A program made the translations under genes and the position numbers. From Leptospira terpstrae serovar Hualin str. LT 11-33 = ATCC 700639 (GTDB taxonomy: Bacteria > Spirochaetota > Leptospiria > Leptospirales > Leptospiraceae): a stretch of DNA of 64,000 bases. The DNA lies in NCBI RefSeq assembly GCF_000332495.1, contig NZ_AOGW02000010.1:434001-498000 (forward strand), in the 5' to 3' direction. Below, one piece after another: positions 9,377 through 17,456 of this stretch (its first letter is position 1; each line of letters starts with the position of its first letter). Under the pieces are notes generated by a model. The model was not told the origin of the DNA and ran no database searches. It saw only the letters and a list, made by a program, of their open reading frames with translations.

Positions 9377-11289
9377 TAAAATGGATTCCCCGATGGTAAT
9401 ATGTCATCATCAGAAAGATCATCCAAACTGTCATTTTCTTCATCAGAAGAATCATCTGCCGAACCCTTAGTTTCTGAATCATTATTTGTTTTTGCTGTTG
9501 GATTGGGTTGGTCTGTTGTATCTTTATCTAAATCAGCAAACTCTGTATCCGTGGATTCTCCACTGGCATTTCCCAATTCGACACCAAAAGAAGATTTCAT
9601 TTGTTCTGGTGTGAGTTCCACAAGCCCACCGAATAAATCTCCTGTTTCCAAGCGATCATACAAAGCCATTAAGTAACAATACGCTTCCATTATGCATTGT
9701 TTCACTGGTTTTTTATTCAGTCGTTTCCGAGATTCCATCGAATCCAAAGTCAAAACGTCATTCATGTTAGCGACGATTTCCTTTTTACTTTTCATGTCCT
9801 TAATGAGAACAAGTAGCGAGTCTCTAGATTTTAAACTAAATTCCTTGATCGCCATTCTGACAGTTCTGGATTGGCCCGTACGTTTTTGTTCGATTCCAGT
9901 GAGTTTTTTGGAAGCTTCAATGTAGTTAGCTCCCGGATTGGCTTTGTGTTTTTCTAATTCCCGAATGATATCGCTGTAGATTCGGAATTGATCAATGATG
10001 GTCCTTGTTCCTTCATAAATATCCAACATTTTTTGACGATAATCTACCTTCACTCCATTAACCGAGCCAGGTTTAATATCGATTTTCTTTGTAGTCATTA
10101 CAAAGGAATATTCATCATCAAATTCATAAAAATAAAATAGAGAAAGTAGTGCTTTATCTGAATCAGGTATGTTAGAGTATTCATTTTTAGGATCGAACTT
10201 TTTTCGAAGTTTTGGCAGAGAGTACATCTGCATGAGACGCATTCCATACGCCTGTTCTTTGGATAAAGGTATTTCTTCTTCTTTTTTATCCTCTTCCTTA
10301 GAATCTTCTCCCTTCTGGTCATCCTTTGTTTCTAGCTGTTTTCCTCCAGGTACGTTTTCACCAGATTTTCTTTGCCCTGGTCTATCTTCTGGCAGAATTC
10401 CCAAAAGATTTTCCATATAACGAGAGATTAGTGGAATGTTTTTGTTTTCCGCTCGTAAAATGACTAGATAAAGTCGATCAAAAAATCCTTCAAACAAAGT
10501 ATCAATTTCTTGAGTTACTTTCCTTTTTTTGTTCGCATAAATTAGCGAAGGTTTCCCTTCTAATTTTTGTAATTCATCATATGCTTGGACAAAAGATTTT
10601 TTTAATGTTTCTTGGTAAGGATATAAAATGTACATCCTTTTAAAGAGTGCGTAAATTGGATTTTTTACCCTTTCAATAGCAACTGGGGATTCCGGCGCTA
10701 CCATAATTGGATCGGTAATGTCTGTCAGTTCAGGTCCATTGTAAAGTTTTTGTCCCATGGCTAATAATTCCACGAGAAGAGGGTTGATTTTATCTAAAGC
10801 TTTACTGAGTTGTGGGGAATATTGTTGATTTGCTAAAAGTTCATTCCCACTGTATTGAAGCTCAATTAATGCTTGTTTGGCGCGAATACTAAAATCGTGC
10901 ATAAACTTCGGAGTGAGGTCACTCGATCCAAAGGGAGTGACACGTGCGAGCCAACATTTGAGTTTGATTCCAAATCTTGCGGAAAAACTACTGATTTCTT
11001 TTTCATATTGGGCTTTTGAATCTGCTTGGGATCTTGCACTTCCAGAATCTGATTTATTTTGGTTTCCCCCCCGGCTCCCTGATCGGCTATCTTCACCACC
11101 ACGAGAAACTGTGCTTTGTCGAACCTTTGGCTCCGGGCGACCCTTCTTTGTGTCGTCTTCTTTTTGCGGTTGTTTTTCTTTTACTATCTCCCCGCCAGCA
11201 CTGACAAACTTATTGAACATATCCTTTCTTGCAGAATCATCCAGTTTCCCAACGCCAATTGCCCGTTTCGTATTATCAAAATCGCCCAT
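9376..11289 (-). CDS. Large hydrophilic protein of unknown function (637 residues)
   Basis: I do not recognise this family. There is no signal peptide or membrane segment, so it should be cytoplasmic. Residues about 35-95 are low complexity, rich in Lys, Arg, Gly, Ser and Asp, and probably disordered. A predicted helical region follows (100-290), then a very acidic Lys/Glu/Asp linker (about 300-340). A second ordered region (345-570) holds many charged helices, and the last 60 residues are acidic and disordered (DDSSDEEND, DDLSDDD). The ATG at 11289 opens the frame and is the best start. It is divergent from the MoxR-VWA pair (114 bases apart) and coupled by TAATG to the nitrilase-like gene. 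The layout suggests a scaffold or partner protein; this is inference only. Confidence 0.8.
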   Translation of the reverse strand: MGDFDNTKRAIGVGKLDDSARKDMFNKFVSAGGEIVKEKQPQKEDDTKKGRPEPKVRQSTVSRGGEDSRSGSRGGNQNKSDSGSARSQADSKAQYEKEISSFSARFGIKLKCWLARVTPFGSSDLTPKFMHDFSIRAKQALIELQYSGNELLANQQYSPQLSKALDKINPLLVELLAMGQKLYNGPELTDITDPIMVAPESPVAIERVKNPIYALFKRMYILYPYQETLKKSFVQAYDELQKLEGKPSLIYANKKRKVTQEIDTLFEGFFDRLYLVILRAENKNIPLISRYMENLLGILPEDRPGQRKSGENVPGGKQLETKDDQKGEDSKEEDKKEEEIPLSKEQAYGMRLMQMYSLPKLRKKFDPKNEYSNIPDSDKALLSLFYFYEFDDEYSFVMTTKKIDIKPGSVNGVKVDYRQKMLDIYEGTRTIIDQFRIYSDIIRELEKHKANPGANYIEASKKLTGIEQKRTGQSRTVRMAIKEFSLKSRDSLLVLIKDMKSKKEIVANMNDVLTLDSMESRKRLNKKPVKQCIMEAYCYLMALYDRLETGDLFGGLVELTPEQMKSSFGVELGNASGESTDTEFADLDKDTTDQPNPTAKTNNDSETKGSADDSSDEENDSLDDLSDDDILPSGNPF

Positions 11290-11403
11290 AATTTACTATC
11301 GTTCCAAATCCTTAATATGGGAATTCAATTTCTTACAAAAAGCAATTTTTAGTGGATTCCCCCGTTTTTCTGAAAAGATTGGAGTCCAAAAGGTAGATAC
11401 ACC

Positions 11404-12192
11404 ATGGCTGATTACATCCTGTCCGAAGATCTGAAAGAAGCGGTCCAAGTGGCGGAAATTACAAAAAGACCTCTCCTGTTGAAAGGAGAACCGGGGACAG
11501 GGAAAACTCTCCTGGCCAGTTTCCTTGCGGAGACAAAGAACCTTCCATTCTACAGATGGCATATTAAATCCACAAGCTTAGCCAAAGAAGGACTGTACTT
11601 TTACGACGCTGTTTCCCGTTTGAATGACTCTCGGTTTCCAGAAGAAGAAGCCATGCTTCGGGTGCGCGATGTGAAAAACTACATCCGCCTGGGTGCACTT
11701 GGGGAAGCATTTTCCCAATCCAATAAAGCTGTTGTCCTTATTGACGAAATTGACAAAGCAGACATTGAATTCCCAAATGATTTACTTTTAGAATTAGACA
11801 AAATGGAATTTTTCATTCCAGAAACCAAAGAACATATCATCGCCAAAGAAAGACCCATTGTCATTATCACCTCGAACAATGAAAAAGAACTTCCTGATGC
11901 TTTCCTCAGACGTTGTATCTTTCATTACATTGAATTTCCAAAACGAGAAGCAATGAAAGAAATCATAAAAGCCCATTACCCCTCCATCCAAACAGAGTTT
12001 ATGGAAAAGGCATTGGCGATGTTTTATTCCATTCGTAAGATAGAAAGTCTAAGAAAAAAACCCTCTACCAGCGAACTATTAGATTGGATTCAGGTACTTC
12101 TGGTTTCAGGAGAAACTTTAGAATCTAGTAAAATTCCTTTTGCAGGAACTCTTTTCAAGTCCGAAGACGACTACCGAGTTTATTTGAACTAA
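11404..12192 (+). CDS. MoxR-type AAA+ ATPase
   Basis: MoxR ATPases act as chaperones that remodel or activate partner enzymes, usually with a VWA-domain protein from the next gene. The 262 residues contain Walker A GEPGTGKTLL near residue 30, Walker B VVLIDEIDKAD near residue 105, sensor-1 VIITSNNEKELP, and the arginine pair FLRRCIFHYIEFP. It is one base short of abutting the VWA gene (stop 12192, next start 12194), so the two form an obvious pair. Target unknown. The nearest upstream neighbour, on the other strand, is the 637-residue unknown. Confidence 0.9.
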   Translation: MADYILSEDLKEAVQVAEITKRPLLLKGEPGTGKTLLASFLAETKNLPFYRWHIKSTSLAKEGLYFYDAVSRLNDSRFPEEEAMLRVRDVKNYIRLGALGEAFSQSNKAVVLIDEIDKADIEFPNDLLLELDKMEFFIPETKEHIIAKERPIVIITSNNEKELPDAFLRRCIFHYIEFPKREAMKEIIKAHYPSIQTEFMEKALAMFYSIRKIESLRKKPSTSELLDWIQVLLVSGETLESSKIPFAGTLFKSEDDYRVYLN

Positions 12193-12193
12193 T

Positions 12194-13396
12194 ATGTTTT
12201 TGGATTTTTTTTACAATCTGCGGGGAGAGTCTGTTCCTTGTTCTACGGGCGAACTGATTGCCTTTCTCGCAAGTCTCCAAAAACTCACCGATCCATCTGG
12301 TTATATGAATTTGGATCAACTCTACCGGGTGGGTAGGCTTAACTTTGCAAAAGATCTAAAATACTATGATAGTTATGACCTTGCCTTTTCAAAAACCTTT
12401 GGAAGTTGGAAGGAACAAAGAATACAATTTAGAGATACACTCTTCGAATGGTTGGAAGAAAACATACCCAAACACTTAAGTGATTCTGAGAAATTAAATG
12501 CTCCTAATTTGAGTATGGAAGAAGTCATCGAAGAATTAAAAAAACGTTTAGCAGAACAAAAGGAACGTCATGACGGTGGAAACAAGTGGGTAGGAACTTC
12601 GGGTACCTCACCCTTCGGAAATTCTGGATTTAATCCCAACGGTATCTCCATCGGTGGTAACACGGAAGGGGAAGGAAACCGTTCTGGTGTGAGTTTGTGG
12701 AACGAAAGAAAATACAAAGCATACAGGGAAGATGAAATTCTAGACACTAGGTCCATCCAACTCGCCTTAAAGGAACTTAGGTTTTTAAAAAAAGAAGGAA
12801 GAAGAGAACTCCATGTAGACAAAACCATCGATAGAACCTGTGAAAATGGGGGGGAAATCGAACTAGTTGAAGAAAGGGAACGTAAAAACTCACTAAGGCT
12901 TGTACTCATCATGGACATCGGAGGAAGTATGACTCCCCATTCCGATAGGGTGAGCAAACTATTTAGTGCAAGTCGTGGATTGTATCATTTCAAAGAAGTT
13001 CATAATTATTTTTTTCATAATATCTTTCATGAGTACCTTTATGCTAACCACGAGTTCCAAACGAGAATTTCTCTTAAACAATTTGAGGAAAAATTTCGCA
13101 AAAATACAAAACTCATTTTTGTGGGAGATGCTTATATGGCCCCTTATGAACTGATGGGAACACCTTACAATCCTTATGCGTATCATGGCTCAAGTTCTGA
13201 AGAAAAACAACGAAAGGCCAAAAGTGGACTAGAATCTTTAAAGGAACTCGTAGGATATTTTCCAGAATCAGTTTGGCTAAATCCCGAACCCAAACGATTT
13301 TGGGGGGCACCGACAATCGAAGCCATCGAAGAGGTTGTTCCTATGTTTCCCCTAACCATTGAAGGATTAAGAAAGGCAGTAAAAAGATTGGTTTAA
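12194..13396 (+). CDS. VWA-domain (CoxE-like) partner of the MoxR ATPase
   Basis: The 400-residue protein has an N-terminal helical part, a Gly/Ser/Asn-rich linker (about 130-165), and a C-terminal von Willebrand A domain. The metal-ion-dependent adhesion site reads DIGGSM, with D241 and the serine three residues on, in place of the commoner DxSGS. Downstream FVGDAYM supplies a further aspartate. Proteins of this type bind the MoxR ring and deliver or recognise its target; the gene before it is that ATPase. It has no signal or membrane segment, so it should be cytoplasmic. The 60 bases after it lead into the PrsW gene. Confidence 0.85.
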   Translation: MFLDFFYNLRGESVPCSTGELIAFLASLQKLTDPSGYMNLDQLYRVGRLNFAKDLKYYDSYDLAFSKTFGSWKEQRIQFRDTLFEWLEENIPKHLSDSEKLNAPNLSMEEVIEELKKRLAEQKERHDGGNKWVGTSGTSPFGNSGFNPNGISIGGNTEGEGNRSGVSLWNERKYKAYREDEILDTRSIQLALKELRFLKKEGRRELHVDKTIDRTCENGGEIELVEERERKNSLRLVLIMDIGGSMTPHSDRVSKLFSASRGLYHFKEVHNYFFHNIFHEYLYANHEFQTRISLKQFEEKFRKNTKLIFVGDAYMAPYELMGTPYNPYAYHGSSSEEKQRKAKSGLESLKELVGYFPESVWLNPEPKRFWGAPTIEAIEEVVPMFPLTIEGLRKAVKRLV

Positions 13397-13455
13397 CACT
13401 AAGATCCAAACAATTCTCATTTATTTTTAGTGTTTTTTTGCCGTTAATAAACCAT

Positions 13456-14802
13456 ATGATCACACAAATTTCTATTCCTAGTTTGGTCATATTTTTTATC
13501 AATCTCCTCACACTCGCATTTTATTATTCCTTCTATCGTTTTCATTTTTACCGTTTTACGGAATCGTTTTTACAATATACAGCTCTTGCTTTTTCAATAT
13601 CCAGTGCCGGGATTGCTATCGGATTACAATCTTTGCTTTTGAATTGGCTTCCGAACGGTGGGCCTTACTGGAATGCTTTTATACTTTCAGCCTTTGTGGA
13701 AGAATTTGCAAAGTTAGTTGGCATTTACATGTTTTTTCGAAAAAATCAGGATGAATTTACAGTTACCGACGGGATCTTTTATGGTCTGGTATTAGGTGGA
13801 GGATTTGGCTTAGTCGAAAATATTCTATACTTTATCAATACTGGCCTTTGGTCGCAAGTACTTCGTTCCATTACAGCTCTCCCTATACACATGATGAATG
13901 GGGGACTTGTGGGTGCTTATCTTATGATGTTCCTATTTCATAAAAATCCAATATTCAAATGGGGCAAATTGGCTTATGGTTTTATTATCTGTGTTGGAAT
14001 TCACGGTTTTTATAATTTATCCATTTTTCAGGAAATTGATTTACTGATTGTTTTACCAGCGTGCATCCTTTCTCTATTCTTTTTACTAGAACTAACAATT
14101 GCTAAGTCGAGGATCCTCTTACCCGGTCATATCCTTAAACTAATGAATATGAGTATGGAAGAGTATGAAATTTTGAGTCGTCACAACCGGCACGAAGGTT
14201 GGATTCAAAATATCCAAAAACATATTTCCACATCGGGAATTAAACTTTTACAATATCCAAATCTGCGCCATTTGTTCCTGACAGTTTTCTTTTTAATTCC
14301 TGGTATTTTATCTATTTATTTATTATTTGATTCTCCCGAGTGGATTAGCCAGAAATTTCCTGATTTAGCACTCCAAGACTATTTTGCATTGTTTGTGATG
14401 TATCCAATTGTTCTTTCTCTTATGTTTTTCTTTGCTGGAATATTAAATCCATATTTCTTTCGAGATCGAATGCTTGCGGTTCCACTCTTCAGTTCTGTTG
14501 ATTTACATGTAGATAGTATTGAAGAAAATTCTGCTATCTTTCATATCCAAGCCAATATGTTTTATCTTCCGACTTCTCAAATGTTTCCTGACAATACCCA
14601 AGTCAAATTTGATCTTTGGATTGGACTCGATTGTTTTGTAGGACTAGCTGGAACCATACTTTGGTGCAGAGAAAATGAAGAAGGCAATTGCGGAGCTATG
14701 TGCCAATTGGATACAATTCCATATCCTTTCCTTATCAAGTGGCACTTTTTACGGTTCAAACAAAACTTTAAAAATTTATTTTTACGAAAGGCAATGGTTT
14801 AA
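13456..14802 (+). CDS. PrsW-family intramembrane metalloprotease with long C-terminal extension
   Basis: PrsW proteases cut membrane-bound substrates such as the RsiW anti-sigma factor in Bacillus. The N-terminal half has about seven hydrophobic segments and the conserved motifs: EEFAK (E82, E83, K86), GLVENILYF, HMMNGGLVGAY and HGFYN. After residue 215 it departs from the basic family. There is a soluble stretch, two more membrane segments (around 275-300 and 315-340), and a C-terminal domain of about 100 residues that looks beta-rich. I prefer the ATG at 13456; a TTG 18 bases upstream in frame is possible. No clear Shine-Dalgarno sequence is visible. The substrate is unknown. Confidence 0.78.
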   Translation: MITQISIPSLVIFFINLLTLAFYYSFYRFHFYRFTESFLQYTALAFSISSAGIAIGLQSLLLNWLPNGGPYWNAFILSAFVEEFAKLVGIYMFFRKNQDEFTVTDGIFYGLVLGGGFGLVENILYFINTGLWSQVLRSITALPIHMMNGGLVGAYLMMFLFHKNPIFKWGKLAYGFIICVGIHGFYNLSIFQEIDLLIVLPACILSLFFLLELTIAKSRILLPGHILKLMNMSMEEYEILSRHNRHEGWIQNIQKHISTSGIKLLQYPNLRHLFLTVFFLIPGILSIYLLFDSPEWISQKFPDLALQDYFALFVMYPIVLSLMFFFAGILNPYFFRDRMLAVPLFSSVDLHVDSIEENSAIFHIQANMFYLPTSQMFPDNTQVKFDLWIGLDCFVGLAGTILWCRENEEGNCGAMCQLDTIPYPFLIKWHFLRFKQNFKNLFLRKAMV

Positions 14803-14820
14803 TCCAAAAAGATTAAAACC
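14796..14820. terminator. Weak AT-rich hairpin between convergent genes
   Basis: GGTTTAATC at 14796-14804 pairs with GATTAAAACC at 14811-14820 around a six-base loop with one bulged base. It spans the convergent stops of the PrsW-like gene and the exported unknown. No proper T-run follows on either strand, so its function as a terminator is doubtful. Confidence 0.3.
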
Positions 14821-15910
14821 TAGATTCGAAACTAAATCCATAAAAAAGACTATCATTTGGTTTTTGAAATTGGTTCACAGATCCTAAGGCATAGGAATTT
14901 GGTTTCATATCCAAAATAGGTTTCAAATAAACCCCATTTGCGTTTTCCTTTTGGCTTTCCATTTTACCCAAATAAAAACTATCAATCAAACTATAAGTAA
15001 TGATGGAAGTAAACACCGCAGAATAAATTAAAAAACGCTGCCTATGAAAATCGTAATTTTCTGTACTGAAGGTATTTGCAAATATAAATACTCTTCCATC
15101 AGAAGTAGGAATGTATTCAATGTCGTTGTTGATAGCATTTACTGAGGCATTATATTCATATAACATACCTAAGCCGGAAAGCAATGCTCCGCCAAAAATA
15201 AATGCAGCTTTTCCGTACCTTTTTTCTGTAATCGGTGTATAACCTGGAATTACTTTTGGAGTTTCTTCTTTTATTACTTTTACAATCACAGATTTGTTTT
15301 GAATCTCAAAAGATTCAAATTCCAAAATATCGACCGATTCCAAAGCTTTAGTTTCTGTCTCAATGGTGATTTTACCTCGTTCTAGAGTTTTGAAATTTCC
15401 AAAAATCTCTTTTCCAGCAAAGACCCATTTGCCTTTTACCCCAGGATCAATGTACCGTTCCATGGGAAATCCCGATTCAGAATTGACTCGAAGAGACGCT
15501 ATTTTTTTTAAAGGGATGGTCTCAAGTTCGAGAGGGCTACTTTTTTTAGAAAAACTAGCATTTGTTTTCGTCAGTTTGGTGAGAATTAGATCACAATCTT
15601 CTACACCAAAAGTTTTATAATCGGCGCAGGCTGGAAGTCCATCATATCCTACATCGATTCCTAAAACCTCGGAATTTAAAAATTTATATCGTTTTCCTTG
15701 GTCCTGCCATTCCACATGGGACGCCGTTACGCTGACCACTTTACCGTTCAGTACTTCCCCTGATTTCAACCGAATCTTGTCCGCAGAAAGGGAAAAGAAA
15801 GCAAACACCATTAGCAAGAGAAGTACAATAGCTCTCAGAGAGCGAAGGAAGGATATGTGGATGCCTAAAACCAATGGGAAAATCTCAATTTTGTGATAGA
15901 TTTCTATCAC
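14813..15910 (-). CDS. Exported or membrane-associated protein of unknown function
   Basis: I do not recognise the family. The protein (up to 365 residues) has an N-terminal hydrophobic segment (residues 27-43, ending FFSLSA) that looks like a signal peptide. The mature part opens with IRLKSGEVLNGKVV, a short beta motif often seen at the start of leptospiral envelope proteins; a related LKVKLRDGREV stretch ends the TPR protein encoded at 17453. A second hydrophobic segment (about 228-245) and a third near 288-308 suggest membrane association. The first in-frame start is GTG at 15910, but it lies inside an 18-bp palindrome. A TTG at 15874 would give a cleaner signal peptide. Confidence 0.7.
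   Translation of the reverse strand: MIEIYHKIEIFPLVLGIHISFLRSLRAIVLLLLMVFAFFSLSADKIRLKSGEVLNGKVVSVTASHVEWQDQGKRYKFLNSEVLGIDVGYDGLPACADYKTFGVEDCDLILTKLTKTNASFSKKSSPLELETIPLKKIASLRVNSESGFPMERYIDPGVKGKWVFAGKEIFGNFKTLERGKITIETETKALESVDILEFESFEIQNKSVIVKVIKEETPKVIPGYTPITEKRYGKAAFIFGGALLSGLGMLYEYNASVNAINNDIEYIPTSDGRVFIFANTFSTENYDFHRQRFLIYSAVFTSIITYSLIDSFYLGKMESQKENANGVYLKPILDMKPNSYALGSVNQFQKPNDSLFYGFSFESRF
15893..15910. promoter_or_regulatory. 18-bp palindrome between divergent genes, possible operator
   Basis: GTGATAGA at 15893-15900 and TCTATCAC at 15903-15910 form a palindrome with 8-bp arms and two central bases. It sits 28 bases upstream of the SpoIIE-type phosphatase start and overlaps the first possible start of the divergent exported protein. 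The shape fits a binding site for a dimeric regulator. Confidence 0.5.
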
Positions 15911-15938
15911 TTAATTATCGACAATACTAGTAATTGCC

Positions 15939-17456
15939 GTGAACAAAAGCAAAATCAAAACGACGAATTCCTTACGCTTTAAGATTGGACTCTTTTATTC
16001 CCTTCTTGCCTTACTAAATATCATCTTTTTTACGGTGATGATCTTCGAAAATCAATCGGATTTGCTACTTAAGAACTTTCAATTCCAGTCAGAAAACCTT
16101 GCCAATACAATTTTAGCCGATATTCAGTCCATTGGGCTCTCTGGGTCGCGAGATGATAGTTTTGAAGTTTTTCGAAAAACGTTAAAACTTTATGAAATCA
16201 ACAAATTCTCGATCTTTGATCCTGATGGCAAAACCATACTTTCGGAACCAGAATCGGGGCCTGGTGTAAAAGAAATTACAGAGGCTGTTTTAAAAAAGAC
16301 CAAAGAAGTCTCTTCCGATAAGGAAGGAAATTTATTCAAAGCAAGATACAGTTTGGATTTAAACGAATCAGATTTTACTGTCGATTTTTTGTTACCCATT
16401 CGTCTTTCTGATAACCGCGAAGTATTTTTATTCACTCATTTCAATATCTCTTCTATCCAAGACAGATTGAAACAACTCTACATCCAAGTGGGTTATGCAG
16501 TTCTTTGGGGAGTTGTTTTTCATATTATTTTCGCAATTTTAGTGTATCGTGCTATATTCAAACGAGTGGGATCCTTGGAAGTGGCATCAAAAGAAATGGC
16601 AACGGGCAATTTGCAATCTAGAGTAGATTGGGGATTTAAAAGTAATGATGAGTTGGATAGTTTGGGTAAGTCATTTAATTTAATGGCTGAAGAAATCCAA
16701 AACAAGGTAACAACCATTACTCGATTGAATGAAGAGATCAATCAAGAACTACAAATTGGGAAAGAAGTACAAGAATTATTTTTGCCTTCTGTAAAAAAAT
16801 ATAAAAAATTCAATATTGGAAAATTGTACCGTCCTATGCGCGAAGTATCAGGAGATTTATACCAATACTTCCAATTTCCCGAAAAAAATTATTATGGATT
16901 CTTTCTGGCAGATGCTTCTGGACATGGTGTATCTGCAGCACTTGTAACAGTAGTTATGGCTATGTCTTTACAGGCGATTATGAAAGAAAACCACTCAGCC
17001 ATTCAGGCAATCAACCAATTGGGTGAAGTAATTGCAAACAGACTCCAGGCATCGTTTTTTGCAACTGGAGTCTTTGTTGTATTTGAAGAACCCGGAGTTG
17101 TTAAATTTGTAAATGCAGGTCACAATGCACCATTTATCATTCGACCTTCCACTAAAGAAATCACTTATGTAGATAGTTCTGGTCCACCACTTGGAATGGG
17201 TGATGATATTCAATACAATTTAGAATCATTTCCAGTTCTTCCCGGAGACAAAATCATTCTTTATACAGATGGTGTTGTCGAAACTCCAATCAAAGAAGGG
17301 GGACTGTTTGGTTTAGAACGATTCACTGAAGTAGTTTTAGAAAACATCCACTTATCTAATGCAGAGATAGTAGAAAAGGCTATGGCATTACTCGAAGAAA
17401 AACATGAGGAATATAAGGACGATGTCACAATGATTGTCCTTGATGTACCGGAATGA
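15939..17456 (+). CDS. Membrane-bound SpoIIE-type PP2C phosphatase with HAMP domain
   Basis: Proteins of this kind dephosphorylate STAS-domain anti-sigma antagonists in partner-switching pathways. The 505 residues comprise a short cytoplasmic start, a membrane segment (about 13-33), an extracytoplasmic sensor of about 150 residues, a second membrane segment (about 185-208), a HAMP linker, and the phosphatase domain from about 265. Metal-binding acidic motifs are present: LADASGHGVSAAL, LYTDGVVE and KDDVTMIVLD, with NAGHNAPF between. GTG at 15939 is the start used here; I see no better one. The last bases overlap the next gene as ATGA. A STAS protein is encoded close by at 19030-19353 and is a plausible substrate. 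Confidence 0.88.
   Translation: MNKSKIKTTNSLRFKIGLFYSLLALLNIIFFTVMIFENQSDLLLKNFQFQSENLANTILADIQSIGLSGSRDDSFEVFRKTLKLYEINKFSIFDPDGKTILSEPESGPGVKEITEAVLKKTKEVSSDKEGNLFKARYSLDLNESDFTVDFLLPIRLSDNREVFLFTHFNISSIQDRLKQLYIQVGYAVLWGVVFHIIFAILVYRAIFKRVGSLEVASKEMATGNLQSRVDWGFKSNDELDSLGKSFNLMAEEIQNKVTTITRLNEEINQELQIGKEVQELFLPSVKKYKKFNIGKLYRPMREVSGDLYQYFQFPEKNYYGFFLADASGHGVSAALVTVVMAMSLQAIMKENHSAIQAINQLGEVIANRLQASFFATGVFVVFEEPGVVKFVNAGHNAPFIIRPSTKEITYVDSSGPPLGMGDDIQYNLESFPVLPGDKIILYTDGVVETPIKEGGLFGLERFTEVVLENIHLSNAEIVEKAMALLEEKHEEYKDDVTMIVLDVPE

Noticed and set aside
10877..11434. 185-codon open frame opposite the 637-residue gene
   Set aside because: It is antisense to a well-supported gene and reflects that gene's low-complexity composition; it also overlaps the MoxR start.
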